DNA from: Sphingobacterium zeae
GTDB lineage: Bacteria > Bacteroidota > Bacteroidia > Sphingobacteriales > Sphingobacteriaceae
Reading direction: 5' to 3'
Assembly (NCBI RefSeq): GCF_030818895.1
Contig: NZ_JAUTBA010000001.1
Span: forward strand, 4,712,001-4,776,000
Length of the DNA: 64,000 bases
Shown here piece by piece: positions 52,786-60,651 of this stretch. The first letter of the stretch is position 1. The number at the start of each line of letters is the position of its first letter. The notes beneath the pieces were generated by a model. It was not told where the DNA came from, did not search any database, and saw nothing but the letters and a program-made list of their open reading frames with translations. The position numbers were made by a program, and so were the translations under genes.

Positions 52786-55023
52786 ATGAGCTTACCAACA
52801 CACGAAATTATTATTGCTAACGAGCTTTCTATTAGCGAAAAACAAGTTCGCACGACTATTGCACTATTAGACGAAGGCGCCACCGTTCCCTTTATCTCGC
52901 GCTACCGTAAGGAAATGACCGGAAGTCTAGATGAAGTTCAAATCACCGCCATCAGAGATCGTTTCCAGCAGTTGCGGGACTTAGATAAACGCAAGGAAGC
53001 AGTTCTGAAATCAATAAACGATCAAGGGAAATTGACCCCAGCACTTGAACAACAAATATTAGGTGCCGAAACCATGGCCAGCTTGGAAGATATTTATCTC
53101 CCTTACAAACCTAAGCGCAAAACGCGCGCAAGTGTGGCTCGTGAGAAAGGGTTGCAACCCTTAGCGGATCTTATTTTAGCACAAGAATCTGGCGATTTCC
53201 TTGCACTTGCCGAAAGTTTAGTGGATGCAGAAAATGGCGTAAAAAATACGGAGGACGCGTTGGCAGGTGCTCGCGATATTATCGCGGAAATCATTGCAGA
53301 AGACGCTACTGTAAGAGCTAAATCGAGAGCTATTTTTCTCGAAAAAGGCTCATTTGTTTCAAAAGTAGTTCCTGGAAAAGAAGAAGCTGCAATAAAATAT
53401 AAAGATTATTACGACTGGTCTGAATCCTTAAAAGATGCTCCATCGCATCGTGTACTGGCCATGCGTCGTGGTGAAAAAGAAGAATTGCTCTACTTGGACA
53501 TTGCTGTCAATGAAGAGGAGATTCTACCGCGTATCGAATCTATCTTTGTGAAGAGTGGCAACGCTGCAGCTGCTCAGGTAAAACTTGCCCTGATAGACAG
53601 TTATAAACGTCTCCTCAAACCGTCCATGGAAACAGAAATACGTGTATTAACCCGTCAGAAAGCAGATGAAGAAGCTATCAAAGTTTTTGCAGATAACGTG
53701 CGTCAATTGCTTTTAGCCGCTCCATTGGGACAAAAGAGATTACTTGCAATCGACCCCGGGTTTCGCACCGGCTGTAAAACAGTCGTATTAGATGAACAAG
53801 GCCAGCTTAAAGAAAATACAGCTATCTTCCCACATACTGGTGCCAATGGATTGGCAGAAGCCCAAAAAACCATTAAGTATTTAGTATCGAAATATGATAT
53901 CCAAGCCATCGCGATTGGAAATGGAACTGCTGGCCGCGAAACTGAAGATTTTGTACGGAAGCTTGGATTAAACAATGTGACTATTGTAATGGTCAATGAA
54001 AGTGGAGCTTCCATTTATTCTGCTTCCGAAACTGCCCGAGAAGAATTTCCAGATCAAGATGTTACGGTACGTGGAGCAGTATCCATCGGCAGACGATTGA
54101 TGGACCCACTTGCTGAACTGGTTAAGATTGATCCAAAATCCATTGGTGTCGGACAATATCAGCATGATGTCGATCAAAACAAGCTACAAACCTCTCTCGA
54201 TGATACGGTCATCAGCTGTGTAAATGCCGTAGGAGTTGAACTGAATACAGCATCCAAACAAATTTTATCTTATGTTTCCGGTCTAGGTCCATCATTAGCG
54301 CAACAGATCATTAAATATAGAAACGAGAATGGCCCCTTTGCTTCAAGACGTGAACTGAAAAAAGTACCTCGTCTTGGCGATAAAGCTTTTGAACAAGCAG
54401 CTGGCTTTCTTCGCATTCGGCATGCAGCAAATCCATTGGATTCGTCGGCAGTACACCCCGAGCGATATGCATTGGTTGAACAAATGGCCAAAGATTTAGG
54501 AAAAAAAGTCGACGACTTATTGAAAGATGCGGATCTCAGAAAATCTATTCCCTTAAAAAACTACATTTCAGAGGAGGTAGGCCTACCGACATTAAACGAT
54601 ATTCTAAGTGAATTAGCAAAACCAGGATTAGATCCACGCGAAAAATTTGAAGCATTCTCATTCACCGAAGGTGTTAACAGCATTGGGGATCTAAAGGTCG
54701 GTATGAAACTTCCAGGAATCGTCACGAACATCACCAATTTTGGGGCTTTTGTTGATATCGGTGTCCACCAAGACGGTCTTGTACATTTAAGTCAATTATC
54801 CAATCGTTACGTATCAGATCCTCAAGAGATCGTGAAAGTACAGCAGCATGTGATGGTTACAGTGACGGAAGTCGATGAAAAACGTAATCGCATTGCTTTA
54901 TCTATGAAGACTGAAGAAAAGTCCGCTCAGCCAAACAACAGGAGAAAGGATAACAAAATACAGGTCGAACCACAAACGGATATGGCAAGTAAGCTAGCTA
55001 CCTTGGCTAGTAGGTTCAAATAG
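52786..55023 (+). CDS. Tex-like transcription accessory protein (S1 domain)
   Basis: A 745-residue cytoplasmic protein of the Tex/YhgF family. From the ATG at 52786 it begins with the N-terminal helical domain (ISEKQVRTTIALLDEGATVP FI and SRYRKEMTGSLDEVQI), then an YqgF-like RNase H fold near 320-450 (LLAIDPGFRTGCKTVVLDEQ, AIGNGTAGRETEDFV), helix-hairpin-helix segments (VSGLGPSLAQQIIKYRNENG) and a C-terminal S1 RNA-binding domain at about 640-715 (PGIVTNITNFGAFVDIGVHQ). Tex binds RNA and affects transcription; the precise role is unsettled. Confidence 0.93.
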   Translation: MSLPTHEIIIANELSISEKQVRTTIALLDEGATVPFISRYRKEMTGSLDEVQITAIRDRFQQLRDLDKRKEAVLKSINDQGKLTPALEQQILGAETMASLEDIYLPYKPKRKTRASVAREKGLQPLADLILAQESGDFLALAESLVDAENGVKNTEDALAGARDIIAEIIAEDATVRAKSRAIFLEKGSFVSKVVPGKEEAAIKYKDYYDWSESLKDAPSHRVLAMRRGEKEELLYLDIAVNEEEILPRIESIFVKSGNAAAAQVKLALIDSYKRLLKPSMETEIRVLTRQKADEEAIKVFADNVRQLLLAAPLGQKRLLAIDPGFRTGCKTVVLDEQGQLKENTAIFPHTGANGLAEAQKTIKYLVSKYDIQAIAIGNGTAGRETEDFVRKLGLNNVTIVMVNESGASIYSASETAREEFPDQDVTVRGAVSIGRRLMDPLAELVKIDPKSIGVGQYQHDVDQNKLQTSLDDTVISCVNAVGVELNTASKQILSYVSGLGPSLAQQIIKYRNENGPFASRRELKKVPRLGDKAFEQAAGFLRIRHAANPLDSSAVHPERYALVEQMAKDLGKKVDDLLKDADLRKSIPLKNYISEEVGLPTLNDILSELAKPGLDPREKFEAFSFTEGVNSIGDLKVGMKLPGIVTNITNFGAFVDIGVHQDGLVHLSQLSNRYVSDPQEIVKVQQHVMVTVTEVDEKRNRIALSMKTEEKSAQPNNRRKDNKIQVEPQTDMASKLATLASRFK

Positions 55024-55045
55024 ATACGTTTAATTTACCTAAAAG

Positions 55046-55120
55046 AGCTGATCTTTGCTGGACTACCTCCCATTAAGTATATACACTTTTGGAAGCGTTC
55101 GAGTAATGGTCAGCTTTTTT
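55046..55120 (+). terminator. Probable structured terminator of tex
   Basis: AGCTGA (55046-55051) pairs with TCAGCT (55110-55115), directly continued by an inner pair CCATTA (55070-55075) and TAATGG (55104-55109), and six T follow (55115-55120). The long interior makes it weaker than the other terminators. Confidence 0.45.
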
Positions 55121-55197
55121 GTTCCATTAAATCTGATTTTAATGACTCTTAGCGACTCTTTATTCGTATCTTTAAAGAAAACAACGATAAGCCCATT

Positions 55198-55911
55198 ATG
55201 AAAAATTGCACGCTATTATTCTTCCTTTTTTTTGGGATCTGTTTTTCTAAAGCCCAAGCTCAACAGCAACTTCATGACGGAGCATATCTGTATCAGGATG
55301 GCATGAATAAGCATTTAATGCTTGTTAAAGACCATTATATCTCCTTTATAAGTTACGATGATGTGAGGAAACGTTTTCAACATACTTGGGGTGGCACACT
55401 TGATAAACAGCAGAATCTGATCAATATCGTTATCGAATATAACTCACAGGATTCGACTACTGTCGGTAAAACGATGCAATTGCCGTATCGGGCTGAAGTA
55501 GATTCTCTCCATCTAAAAACAGCCGATAATTACCATCTCTATATGAAGCAGAAAAAGATTCCGCAGGATCTTGATGCACTTTGGCGAATTAGTGGGCGTC
55601 AACAGGAGGGAAAAATGAATAATGTTCCAAAAGCAGATCGCAAAACAATCAAAATATTAGTTGATGGATATTTTCAATGGGTAGCGATTAATCCTGCACA
55701 AAAAGGTCTTTATGGTACTGGCGGGGGATTGTATCAATATGCTCATAATCGGTATACTGAAACACTACAATTCTTTTCGAGAGACAATAATCGAGTTGGG
55801 CAAGAACTAGCCTTTGATGGTGAAATTGTGGCTGGAGCATGGCATCATAAAGGAAAAAGCTCAAAAGGAGACAAAATTTATGAAATTTGGAGTAAAGAAA
55901 TAACAGAATAA
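55198..55911 (+). CDS. Secreted protein of unknown function, beta-rich
   Basis: A 237-residue protein with a signal peptide (NCTLLFFLFFGICFSKAQA). Two similar-looking halves can be made out: about 25-125 (DGAYLYQDGMNKHLMLVKDH) and about 125-237 (LWRISGRQQEGKMNN, ILVDGYFQWVAINPAQKGLY, GEIVAGAWHHKGKSSKGDKI). Each has a strand-turn-strand pattern with aromatic residues, like small lipocalin-like domains found in many Bacteroidota secreted proteins. I cannot give a function. The next gene follows after 5 bp and may be cotranslated with it. Confidence 0.7.
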   Translation: MKNCTLLFFLFFGICFSKAQAQQQLHDGAYLYQDGMNKHLMLVKDHYISFISYDDVRKRFQHTWGGTLDKQQNLINIVIEYNSQDSTTVGKTMQLPYRAEVDSLHLKTADNYHLYMKQKKIPQDLDALWRISGRQQEGKMNNVPKADRKTIKILVDGYFQWVAINPAQKGLYGTGGGLYQYAHNRYTETLQFFSRDNNRVGQELAFDGEIVAGAWHHKGKSSKGDKIYEIWSKEITE

Positions 55912-55916
55912 AAAAA

Positions 55917-56195
55917 ATGACAATAGAACAATTTCAATCTCTTGAAAGCCCAGTTCAGCACTGGACGGCAGTACAAAAATCACTTTGGTATGATCTAAAA
56001 GGACATTGGAAAACAGCCCACGATCTAATTGATCAATTAGGCGGAATTGACGCAGCACACGTTCATGCATACTTACACCGAAAAGAAGGCGATCAATGGA
56101 ATGCAGAAGATTGGTACCGCCGCGCAAAACAGGATGTTTACAAGGGTAGTCTGGAAGAAGAATGGAAAGAGCTCTTTAAACGCTATGTAGGATAA
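55917..56195 (+). CDS. Small cytoplasmic protein of unknown function
   Basis: A 92-residue protein with many Trp, His, Asp and Glu residues (HWTAVQKSLWYDLKGHWKTA, HDLIDQLGGIDAAHVHAYLH, WNAEDWYRRAKQDVYKGSLE). The alternating helices with conserved-looking Trp and Leu resemble a tetratricopeptide-like pair; the phrase WYRRAKQ is typical of such helices. No signal peptide or membrane helix. It starts 5 bp after the secreted protein gene. Confidence 0.65.
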   Translation: MTIEQFQSLESPVQHWTAVQKSLWYDLKGHWKTAHDLIDQLGGIDAAHVHAYLHRKEGDQWNAEDWYRRAKQDVYKGSLEEEWKELFKRYVG

Positions 56196-56437
56196 TAGAC
56201 AATTTTCCACAAGTCTGTTCACTTTTTAATACATTCCCCAACGACATTGCGACAATACTATTAAAAAAAATATATTTTTAACTCAATAGCACTCAAGTCC
56301 GCCACATACTAACAAAATATTACCAATTAAGAGAGCTTTGCGAAGAAAAATCGATAATTTTACGTAACAAACCTATCACAAAGAAAAATATTATAAGGCG
56401 AACAAACAGAATGGCACAGATATTGAATAACAGATAC

Positions 56438-56526
56438 TATACTTGAGAAAGTATACTTTTCATAAATTTAGGTTAATAATTGGTTAGGTTAAACACTTGA
56501 AGTTCCCCACTTCAAGTGTTTTTTTT
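56438..56526 (+). ncRNA. Candidate short RNA: promoter-like boxes followed by a strong terminator
   Basis: TTG (56443-56445), 17 nt, and TAAATTTA (56463-56470, one base off TAnnTTTG) are followed about 25 bp later by a clean terminator. A palindrome TATACTTgagaAAGTATA (56438-56455) overlaps the -33 element like an operator. A transcript from about 56477 would be some 50 nt long. There is no open frame. It could equally be a distal terminator of the upstream gene pair. Confidence 0.3.
56492..56526 (+). terminator. Strong orphan terminator
   Basis: Perfect 11-bp arms AACACTTGAAG (56492-56502) and CTTCAAGTGTT (56510-56520) with a 7-nt loop, then eight T in all. The nearest upstream gene ends almost 300 bp earlier. 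Confidence 0.85.
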
Positions 56527-56683
56527 GTAGAATTCGCTTGCATCAAATACTTTCTATTCCGCTTCTGGTGTGACTTCTATGTACAACTTCACTTCCTTTT
56601 CTAATAACACTTCTAAGCTAAGCATACCTTCTATTTATAGCACGGCAAATCATTTATCGAGGTCTGTAATGAAACTTTAAAAT

Positions 56684-56708
56684 AAATACATTGCATTACT
56701 ATGTATTT
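56684..56708. promoter_or_regulatory. Probable PadR operator
   Basis: AAATACAT (56684-56691), 9 nt, ATGTATTT (56701-56708): a perfect 8-bp inverted repeat of the ATAC/GTAT type bound by PadR regulators, 16 bp before the padR start codon. Autoregulation is the simplest reading. Confidence 0.6.
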
Positions 56709-56724
56709 TGTTATATTTACCTCC

Positions 56725-57069
56725 ATGAACAAAGTATTTATTGACAAATGGATTTCACAGCTAAAAAAAGGAAGCCTCTCCTTTGTTATACTAGGTGTCC
56801 TCGCTTGCGAGCAAGAATACTACGGTTACGATCTTATCCAGGAGGTCAAGAAGAAAACCACCATTGATATTGCTGAAGGAACATTATACCCCTTATTAAT
56901 TCGTTTAAAAAACGAAGGCTTGGTCGAATCGAAGTGGGTTCCACAGAAGACCGGGATTCCAAGAAAATATTATAAAATAACAAAGGAAGGCCAAAGTACC
57001 TTTTTAGAAATGAGAAGTTACTGGGCAGGCTTAAACCAACACTTAACCACCTTGACTCATGCATTATAA
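56725..57069 (+). CDS. PadR family transcriptional regulator
   Basis: A 114-residue repressor-type protein from the ATG at 56725 (an upstream ATG at 56701 is inside the palindrome). The winged-helix is at about 12-85: LKKGSLSFVILGVLACEQEY, YGYDLIQEVKKKTTIDIAEG, TLYPLLIRLKNEGLVESKWV, then PRKYYKITKEG, the PadR signature. A C-terminal dimerisation helix completes the chain. It overlaps the next gene by 11 nt. PadR regulators often control a neighbouring membrane protein or efflux gene; here a HAAS-like membrane protein and a serine hydrolase follow. Confidence 0.93.
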   Translation: MNKVFIDKWISQLKKGSLSFVILGVLACEQEYYGYDLIQEVKKKTTIDIAEGTLYPLLIRLKNEGLVESKWVPQKTGIPRKYYKITKEGQSTFLEMRSYWAGLNQHLTTLTHAL

Positions 57070-57676
57070 CCAGATACATTTTACCAATAGATCATCGGCT
57101 CAGCTTTATAAAAATTACATGTCAATAGCAACAACTCTTGTCAAAAAATTAGCGTTGGAGCAACGTCAGGATATATTATGCGAAATTAATAGTCACATAT
57201 TTGAGGCGTTGCAACAGCAATTTCCTCAGCAGTTAATCCAGGATACGACGCCTATGCAGCTCGAAGATATTTTGGAAAAGCTAGGTTTACCTGCGACCTT
57301 TATCTTAGAAATGGTCTCTTCAGCCTCCTTAGGTCAGGCAGTAGCGCCTTCAACTGAACCGACATCCCTCTTGCAGATCCCCATCATGCTTGCACGAGCG
57401 ATAGTCAATTTGGTTTATTACACCACCTATACCCTGATGCTTATTGCTATATTTTTAGTAGTGGCCAAGTTTGTTGATCCACAGGGAGTAGGCTTTTTCT
57501 ATGCGCCCAATAAGTTTTTCATATTCGGAAAACTTATTCTACAGCACGAAGAGGCCATACGGTATGAACAATTGGGCAATTATTTTATTCCAGTTCTTCT
57601 ATTTATCATCATTGGGCTGTACTATTCTTCAACGCTTATTCTAAAAATCAAGAAATCTATATACCATAAATTATGA
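57059..57676 (+). CDS. HAAS-like membrane protein coupled to PadR
   Basis: A 205-residue protein. The N-terminal 80 residues are a helical domain resembling HAAS/DUF1700 (VKKLALEQRQDILCEINSHI, LEDILEKLGLPATFILEMVS), known to occur in proteins cotranscribed with PadR regulators. Membrane segments follow at about 112-142 (VNLVYYTTYTLMLIAIFLVV) and 176-195 (NYFIPVLLFIIIGLYYSST). It starts 11 nt inside padR and ends in an ATGA overlap with the serine hydrolase, so all three genes are translationally coupled. Probably part of a membrane signalling unit; the signal is unknown. Confidence 0.75.
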   Translation: MHYNQIHFTNRSSAQLYKNYMSIATTLVKKLALEQRQDILCEINSHIFEALQQQFPQQLIQDTTPMQLEDILEKLGLPATFILEMVSSASLGQAVAPSTEPTSLLQIPIMLARAIVNLVYYTTYTLMLIAIFLVVAKFVDPQGVGFFYAPNKFFIFGKLILQHEEAIRYEQLGNYFIPVLLFIIIGLYYSSTLILKIKKSIYHKL

Positions 57677-58992
57677 AAAGAACCCCACTTTTGCTCTTGC
57701 TATTAGGCAGTCTAATCAGCCCTATTTTAAAAGCCCAACAATTTAGTCCTATCCGGATGGACAGTCTGATGTCAATATTAGAAAATAACCAAGTATGGAT
57801 GGGCAGTATTGCCATCAGCAAAGGCGATCAATTACTCTATCAAAAAGCAATTGGATTTGCAGACCTGGCGCAGAAAAAGAAAGCGACCATAGATACCCGC
57901 TATGGTATAGGGTCGATTTCAAAAACTTTCACAGCAACCCTTGTTCTGAAAACAGTTGAGCTTGGAAAACTCCGGTTAAACCAGACATTAGCAACATACT
58001 TTAAGAACATTCCAAACGCAGAAAAGATCACAATTCATCAATTGTTAAATCATAGTAGCGGTGTTCATAGCGTCACCAACGACAAAGATTACCTGACATG
58101 GAACACTCAACCTCAAATTGAACAGGAACTTGTTGAACGCATTATCAAAGGTGGTGCTGAATTTACCCCTGGAAGCAAACATGAATACAGTAATTCAAAT
58201 TATATTTTACTGACATATATCCTAGAAAAAGTATGGAAAAAAGATTACGCTGCGCTCCTGAAAACGTATATCTGTGGACCATTGAAATTGGAACAGACCA
58301 CATTTGGGCGTCCACAAAATAATAGCGGTGCTGTTAGTGAATCCTATCGATTTACGCAAGAATGGATCCTTGAACCACACACCCACAACTCGGTTCCCCT
58401 CGGTGCGGGGGCAGTTTGGTCAACGCCAACAGATCTAGACAAATTTTTCAATGGTTTATTCAGCCATAAAATAATCAATGCTGCGAGCCTCGACGCCATG
58501 AAAAAAATAGATCAAGGTTATGGACTTGGCTTATTCCAGTTGCCGTTCTATGAGCATATGGGTTTCGGACATACAGGCGGAATCGATGGCTATTCTTCTG
58601 TAGCTGGGCATTTCGATGATGGTAATTATAATGTCGCTATCATTAGTAACGCCAACAATTATAATAATAATGAAATCCTAAAGTTCAGTTTAGGTGAACT
58701 TTATAAAAAGTCCTTCCCACTACCGGATCTTACGGAAGTACAATTGACAGACGAAGAAATTACTAGTCTTGTTGGCGAATATAAAAGCGAACAGCCTCCA
58801 ATCCAGATAAATATTACCCGAGAAGGAAACAAAGTGTTCGGACAGGTCATTGGTCAACCGTCGTTTCAGCTGAAAGCAAAGGATAAAAACACGCTGATTC
58901 AACCGCAATTTGGTGTAAAAATAGTTTTCGAGCGCAACGAAAACAAAATGACACTTTACCAAAATGGACATACACTTGTTTTGAAGAAATAA
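57673..58992 (+). CDS. Exported serine hydrolase, beta-lactamase class C-like
   Basis: A 439-residue protein with a signal peptide (about 1-21, TPLLLLLLGSLISPILKAQQ). The penicillin-binding/beta-lactamase fold is complete: nucleophile Ser81 in SISK (81-84), Tyr172 in YSN (172-174) and His300 in HTG (300-302) in place of KTG. HxG is usual in esterase and D-peptidase members, so a true beta-lactamase is less likely. A C-terminal domain of about 80 residues (LVGEYKSEQPPIQINITREG and following) is of the kind found after such domains in Bacteroidota. Substrate unknown. A terminator lies about 100 bp downstream. Confidence 0.88.
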   Translation: MKRTPLLLLLLGSLISPILKAQQFSPIRMDSLMSILENNQVWMGSIAISKGDQLLYQKAIGFADLAQKKKATIDTRYGIGSISKTFTATLVLKTVELGKLRLNQTLATYFKNIPNAEKITIHQLLNHSSGVHSVTNDKDYLTWNTQPQIEQELVERIIKGGAEFTPGSKHEYSNSNYILLTYILEKVWKKDYAALLKTYICGPLKLEQTTFGRPQNNSGAVSESYRFTQEWILEPHTHNSVPLGAGAVWSTPTDLDKFFNGLFSHKIINAASLDAMKKIDQGYGLGLFQLPFYEHMGFGHTGGIDGYSSVAGHFDDGNYNVAIISNANNYNNNEILKFSLGELYKKSFPLPDLTEVQLTDEEITSLVGEYKSEQPPIQINITREGNKVFGQVIGQPSFQLKAKDKNTLIQPQFGVKIVFERNENKMTLYQNGHTLVLKK

Positions 58993-59091
58993 GGAGACAT
59001 TGTTGCTAGTGCGCGTAGCTATACGACTTGATTAATGAATATAACCCCATTTGCTATCCATATCTTCCCTATTCATCAAATTGTACAATCT

Positions 59092-59124
59092 AAAAAGCAG
59101 GATTTTATTTAAATCTTGCTTTTT
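59092..59124. terminator. Terminator of the serine hydrolase operon
   Basis: AAAAAGCAGGATTT (59092-59105) and AAATCTTGCTTTTT (59111-59124) pair with one G-T, giving an A/T-flanked hairpin that can work in both directions. Confidence 0.75.
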
Positions 59125-59363
59125 AAGTTTCATATTTCACGATTTGTCTAAACAGAAATTATTGTTACACGGGGAATTCAAAATAACTGGGTTATATTCA
59201 TAATTTAATATTGTAAAAACAAAGAAGTAGCTCATTTAACATCCAAACCGTGTCTACAAGATATATTCTTGGGAATTAAATCAATACCTTCTCTTTTGCA
59301 AATGAGGTAATTTGAGCGCTGGTTTAAACCTTGTTGTATATCCTTTGGGTTTCCTTGATAACA

Positions 59364-59559
59364 GCTATGCTATAGCGTTGCTATCTATTTGGTCTTTCGT
59401 TGCTATCTAATTACTATAATACCAAATAATAGGTAACGAAACAGCAAAGGATAGGCAAAGAAACAGCAACGAAATAGCAGAGAAACAGCAAAGGATAGGC
59501 AAAGAAATGGCAGAGAAATGGCAGAAAAACAGCAAACGATGGGTAAAGAAATAGCAAAC
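59364..59559. repeat. Degenerate tandem repeat, 11-bp period, with inverted flank
   Basis: From 59438 to 59559, eleven abutting units of 10-12 bp follow the scheme GAAAyAGCAAA or GATrGGCAAA. A 22-bp block recurs exactly at 59438-59459 and 59482-59503, 44 bp (four units) apart, and GAAATGGCAGA is duplicated at 59504-59525. On the left, CGTTGCTATCTA occurs at 59376-59387 and 59398-59409, 22 bp apart; its reverse complement resembles the array unit, so the left flank is an inverted version. TTTCGTT (59395-59401) can pair with AACGAAA (59435-59441). Confidence 0.75.
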
Positions 59560-59612
59560 CAATACGCCAGTAGTACCAACGAAGGTAGCAATAAGAAACA
59601 AGAAAATGCTCG

Positions 59613-60236
59613 TTAAAATCTTTCAATATTTGATATCCTTCTTTTCATTTCTTCAAGTTCAGAACGTGACAATTTTCGCTGTTCAGCATAACTATCAGCA
59701 TACTGCTCTTTCAATTTGCGCAGACCCTTTTGGCTATCCGCTTCATAATCGTTAACATCAAAAGTCACTGAATCTGCTGTTAAATTGGCTATACGATAGA
59801 GTGTACGCATCGTTTTACCATCCTTTGGATAAGAAACCTCATACACATCGCCTACTTTTGGATCTTTCAGGTATTTTTCTTTCTTTTTTGCAGCTGAAAT
59901 CCCAGCTATAACAATAGCAGCTACTAAAAGTCCAATTAGCATTAAACCCATAAAATAACCGATAGGTGTTTTACGGATAGTTCCTGAAGACAGGGATTGA
60001 AGTGTCTGTGGCTTAATTTCAGATTGGTAGCTCAACTTTTTGCAATGATTGCAAATCGTAATAATCTGTGCAGAATAGGGAAATATGGGTATCCAAAAAA
60101 TATGAAAATACTTAATCTGTCTATAGGCAAAGAGAGACTGAGCCGTGCCACAATAATCACAGTCGCCTACTGCCGATTGCGATTTGTTAGTTAATACCTT
60201 GGTTCGTGTGCCAAAAATAATCATAGTATGATGCAT
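59613..60236 (-). CDS. Zinc-ribbon membrane protein of unknown function
   Basis: A protein of about 207 residues from the ATG at 60236; a second ATG at 60224 (MIIFGTRTKVLTNK) is equally plausible. A zinc ribbon is formed by CDYC near 27-30 and CNHC near 63-66, separated by a YFHIFWIPIFPYSAQII stretch that is common in this group. One membrane helix lies at about 90-113 (IGYFMGLMLIGLLVAAIVIA), followed by a charged C-terminal domain of about 90 residues (GDVYEVSYPKDGKTMRTLYR). The topology suggests the ribbon on the cytoplasmic side. Function unknown. Confidence 0.7.
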   Translation of the reverse strand: MHHTMIIFGTRTKVLTNKSQSAVGDCDYCGTAQSLFAYRQIKYFHIFWIPIFPYSAQIITICNHCKKLSYQSEIKPQTLQSLSSGTIRKTPIGYFMGLMLIGLLVAAIVIAGISAAKKKEKYLKDPKVGDVYEVSYPKDGKTMRTLYRIANLTADSVTFDVNDYEADSQKGLRKLKEQYADSYAEQRKLSRSELEEMKRRISNIERF

Positions 60237-60651
60237 TTTAATTCTGTATAATCGAAATACAAGAATCCTGCCCAATTCCGAGCATAATATACAAGGATTT
60301 ACAATTCGCAATCCGGCGTTTACGATTCGCACCTACCCATCAATGTGCTAATAGGCGCCATATTGCAAAGTCCAGATGAAAGCTTTCCGCAAAAAAGCAG
60401 CTTCCGTTTTTTATCCATACTATATCAGCTCGTCTATATTTAATCATTCTGACTCAAAAATTACAAAAAAGCTAAAAATAAAGTATAGTTATCAGGTGGA
60501 TTTTATATATTTGCATTAACATTTTTTAACACATGAAACAGCATATACAGTATACCCTTGAAAAACGAATGTCCTAAGGGGATGTTTTACAAGTAAATTC
60601 AAATATCTCCGATAACCCATCTCAAACAATACACTCACTATTATAATTAGT
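60237..60651 (+). other. Upstream region of susC-like gene
   Basis: 415 bp between divergent genes. A perfect TAnnTTTG element (TATATTTG, 60506-60513) lies about 140 bp before the susC start, with no clear TTG at -33. The expected leader would contain a 14-codon frame at 60533-60577 (MKQHIQYTLEKRMS) and a partial hairpin (60569-60594). I see nothing else in the region. Confidence 0.5.
60506..60513 (+). promoter_or_regulatory. Putative -7 element of the susC-like gene
   Basis: TATATTTG matches the Bacteroidota -7 consensus TAnnTTTG exactly. The -33 TTG is missing at the normal distance, which would fit a promoter needing an activator or an alternative sigma factor. Initiation would be about 60520. 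Confidence 0.4.

Larger units (their letters stand above)
56196..56724. other. Intergenic region with an isolated promoter/terminator pair
   Basis: 529 bp before padR. From the left: a TTTTCCACA word at 56203-56211, AT-rich sequence with no frame, a palindrome with promoter-like boxes at 56438-56470, a strong terminator at 56492-56526 belonging to no gene, about 150 bp without clear elements, and the padR palindrome (56684-56708). Confidence 0.6.
58993..59612. other. Convergent intergenic region with an 11-bp-period repeat array
   Basis: 620 bp between the convergent ends of the serine hydrolase and zinc-ribbon genes. It contains the hydrolase terminator (59092-59124), about 230 bp without visible features, a zone with TTGCTATC words (59364-59410) and the repeat array (59426-59559). 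All three minus-strand frames are open through the array because of its composition; none resembles a gene. Confidence 0.7.

Noticed and set aside
59403..59626. Three overlapping minus-strand frames of 60-70 codons in different phases
   Set aside because: They come from the 11-bp repeat array; the 'proteins' are Leu/Phe/Cys/Ser strings, a composition effect rather than coding.
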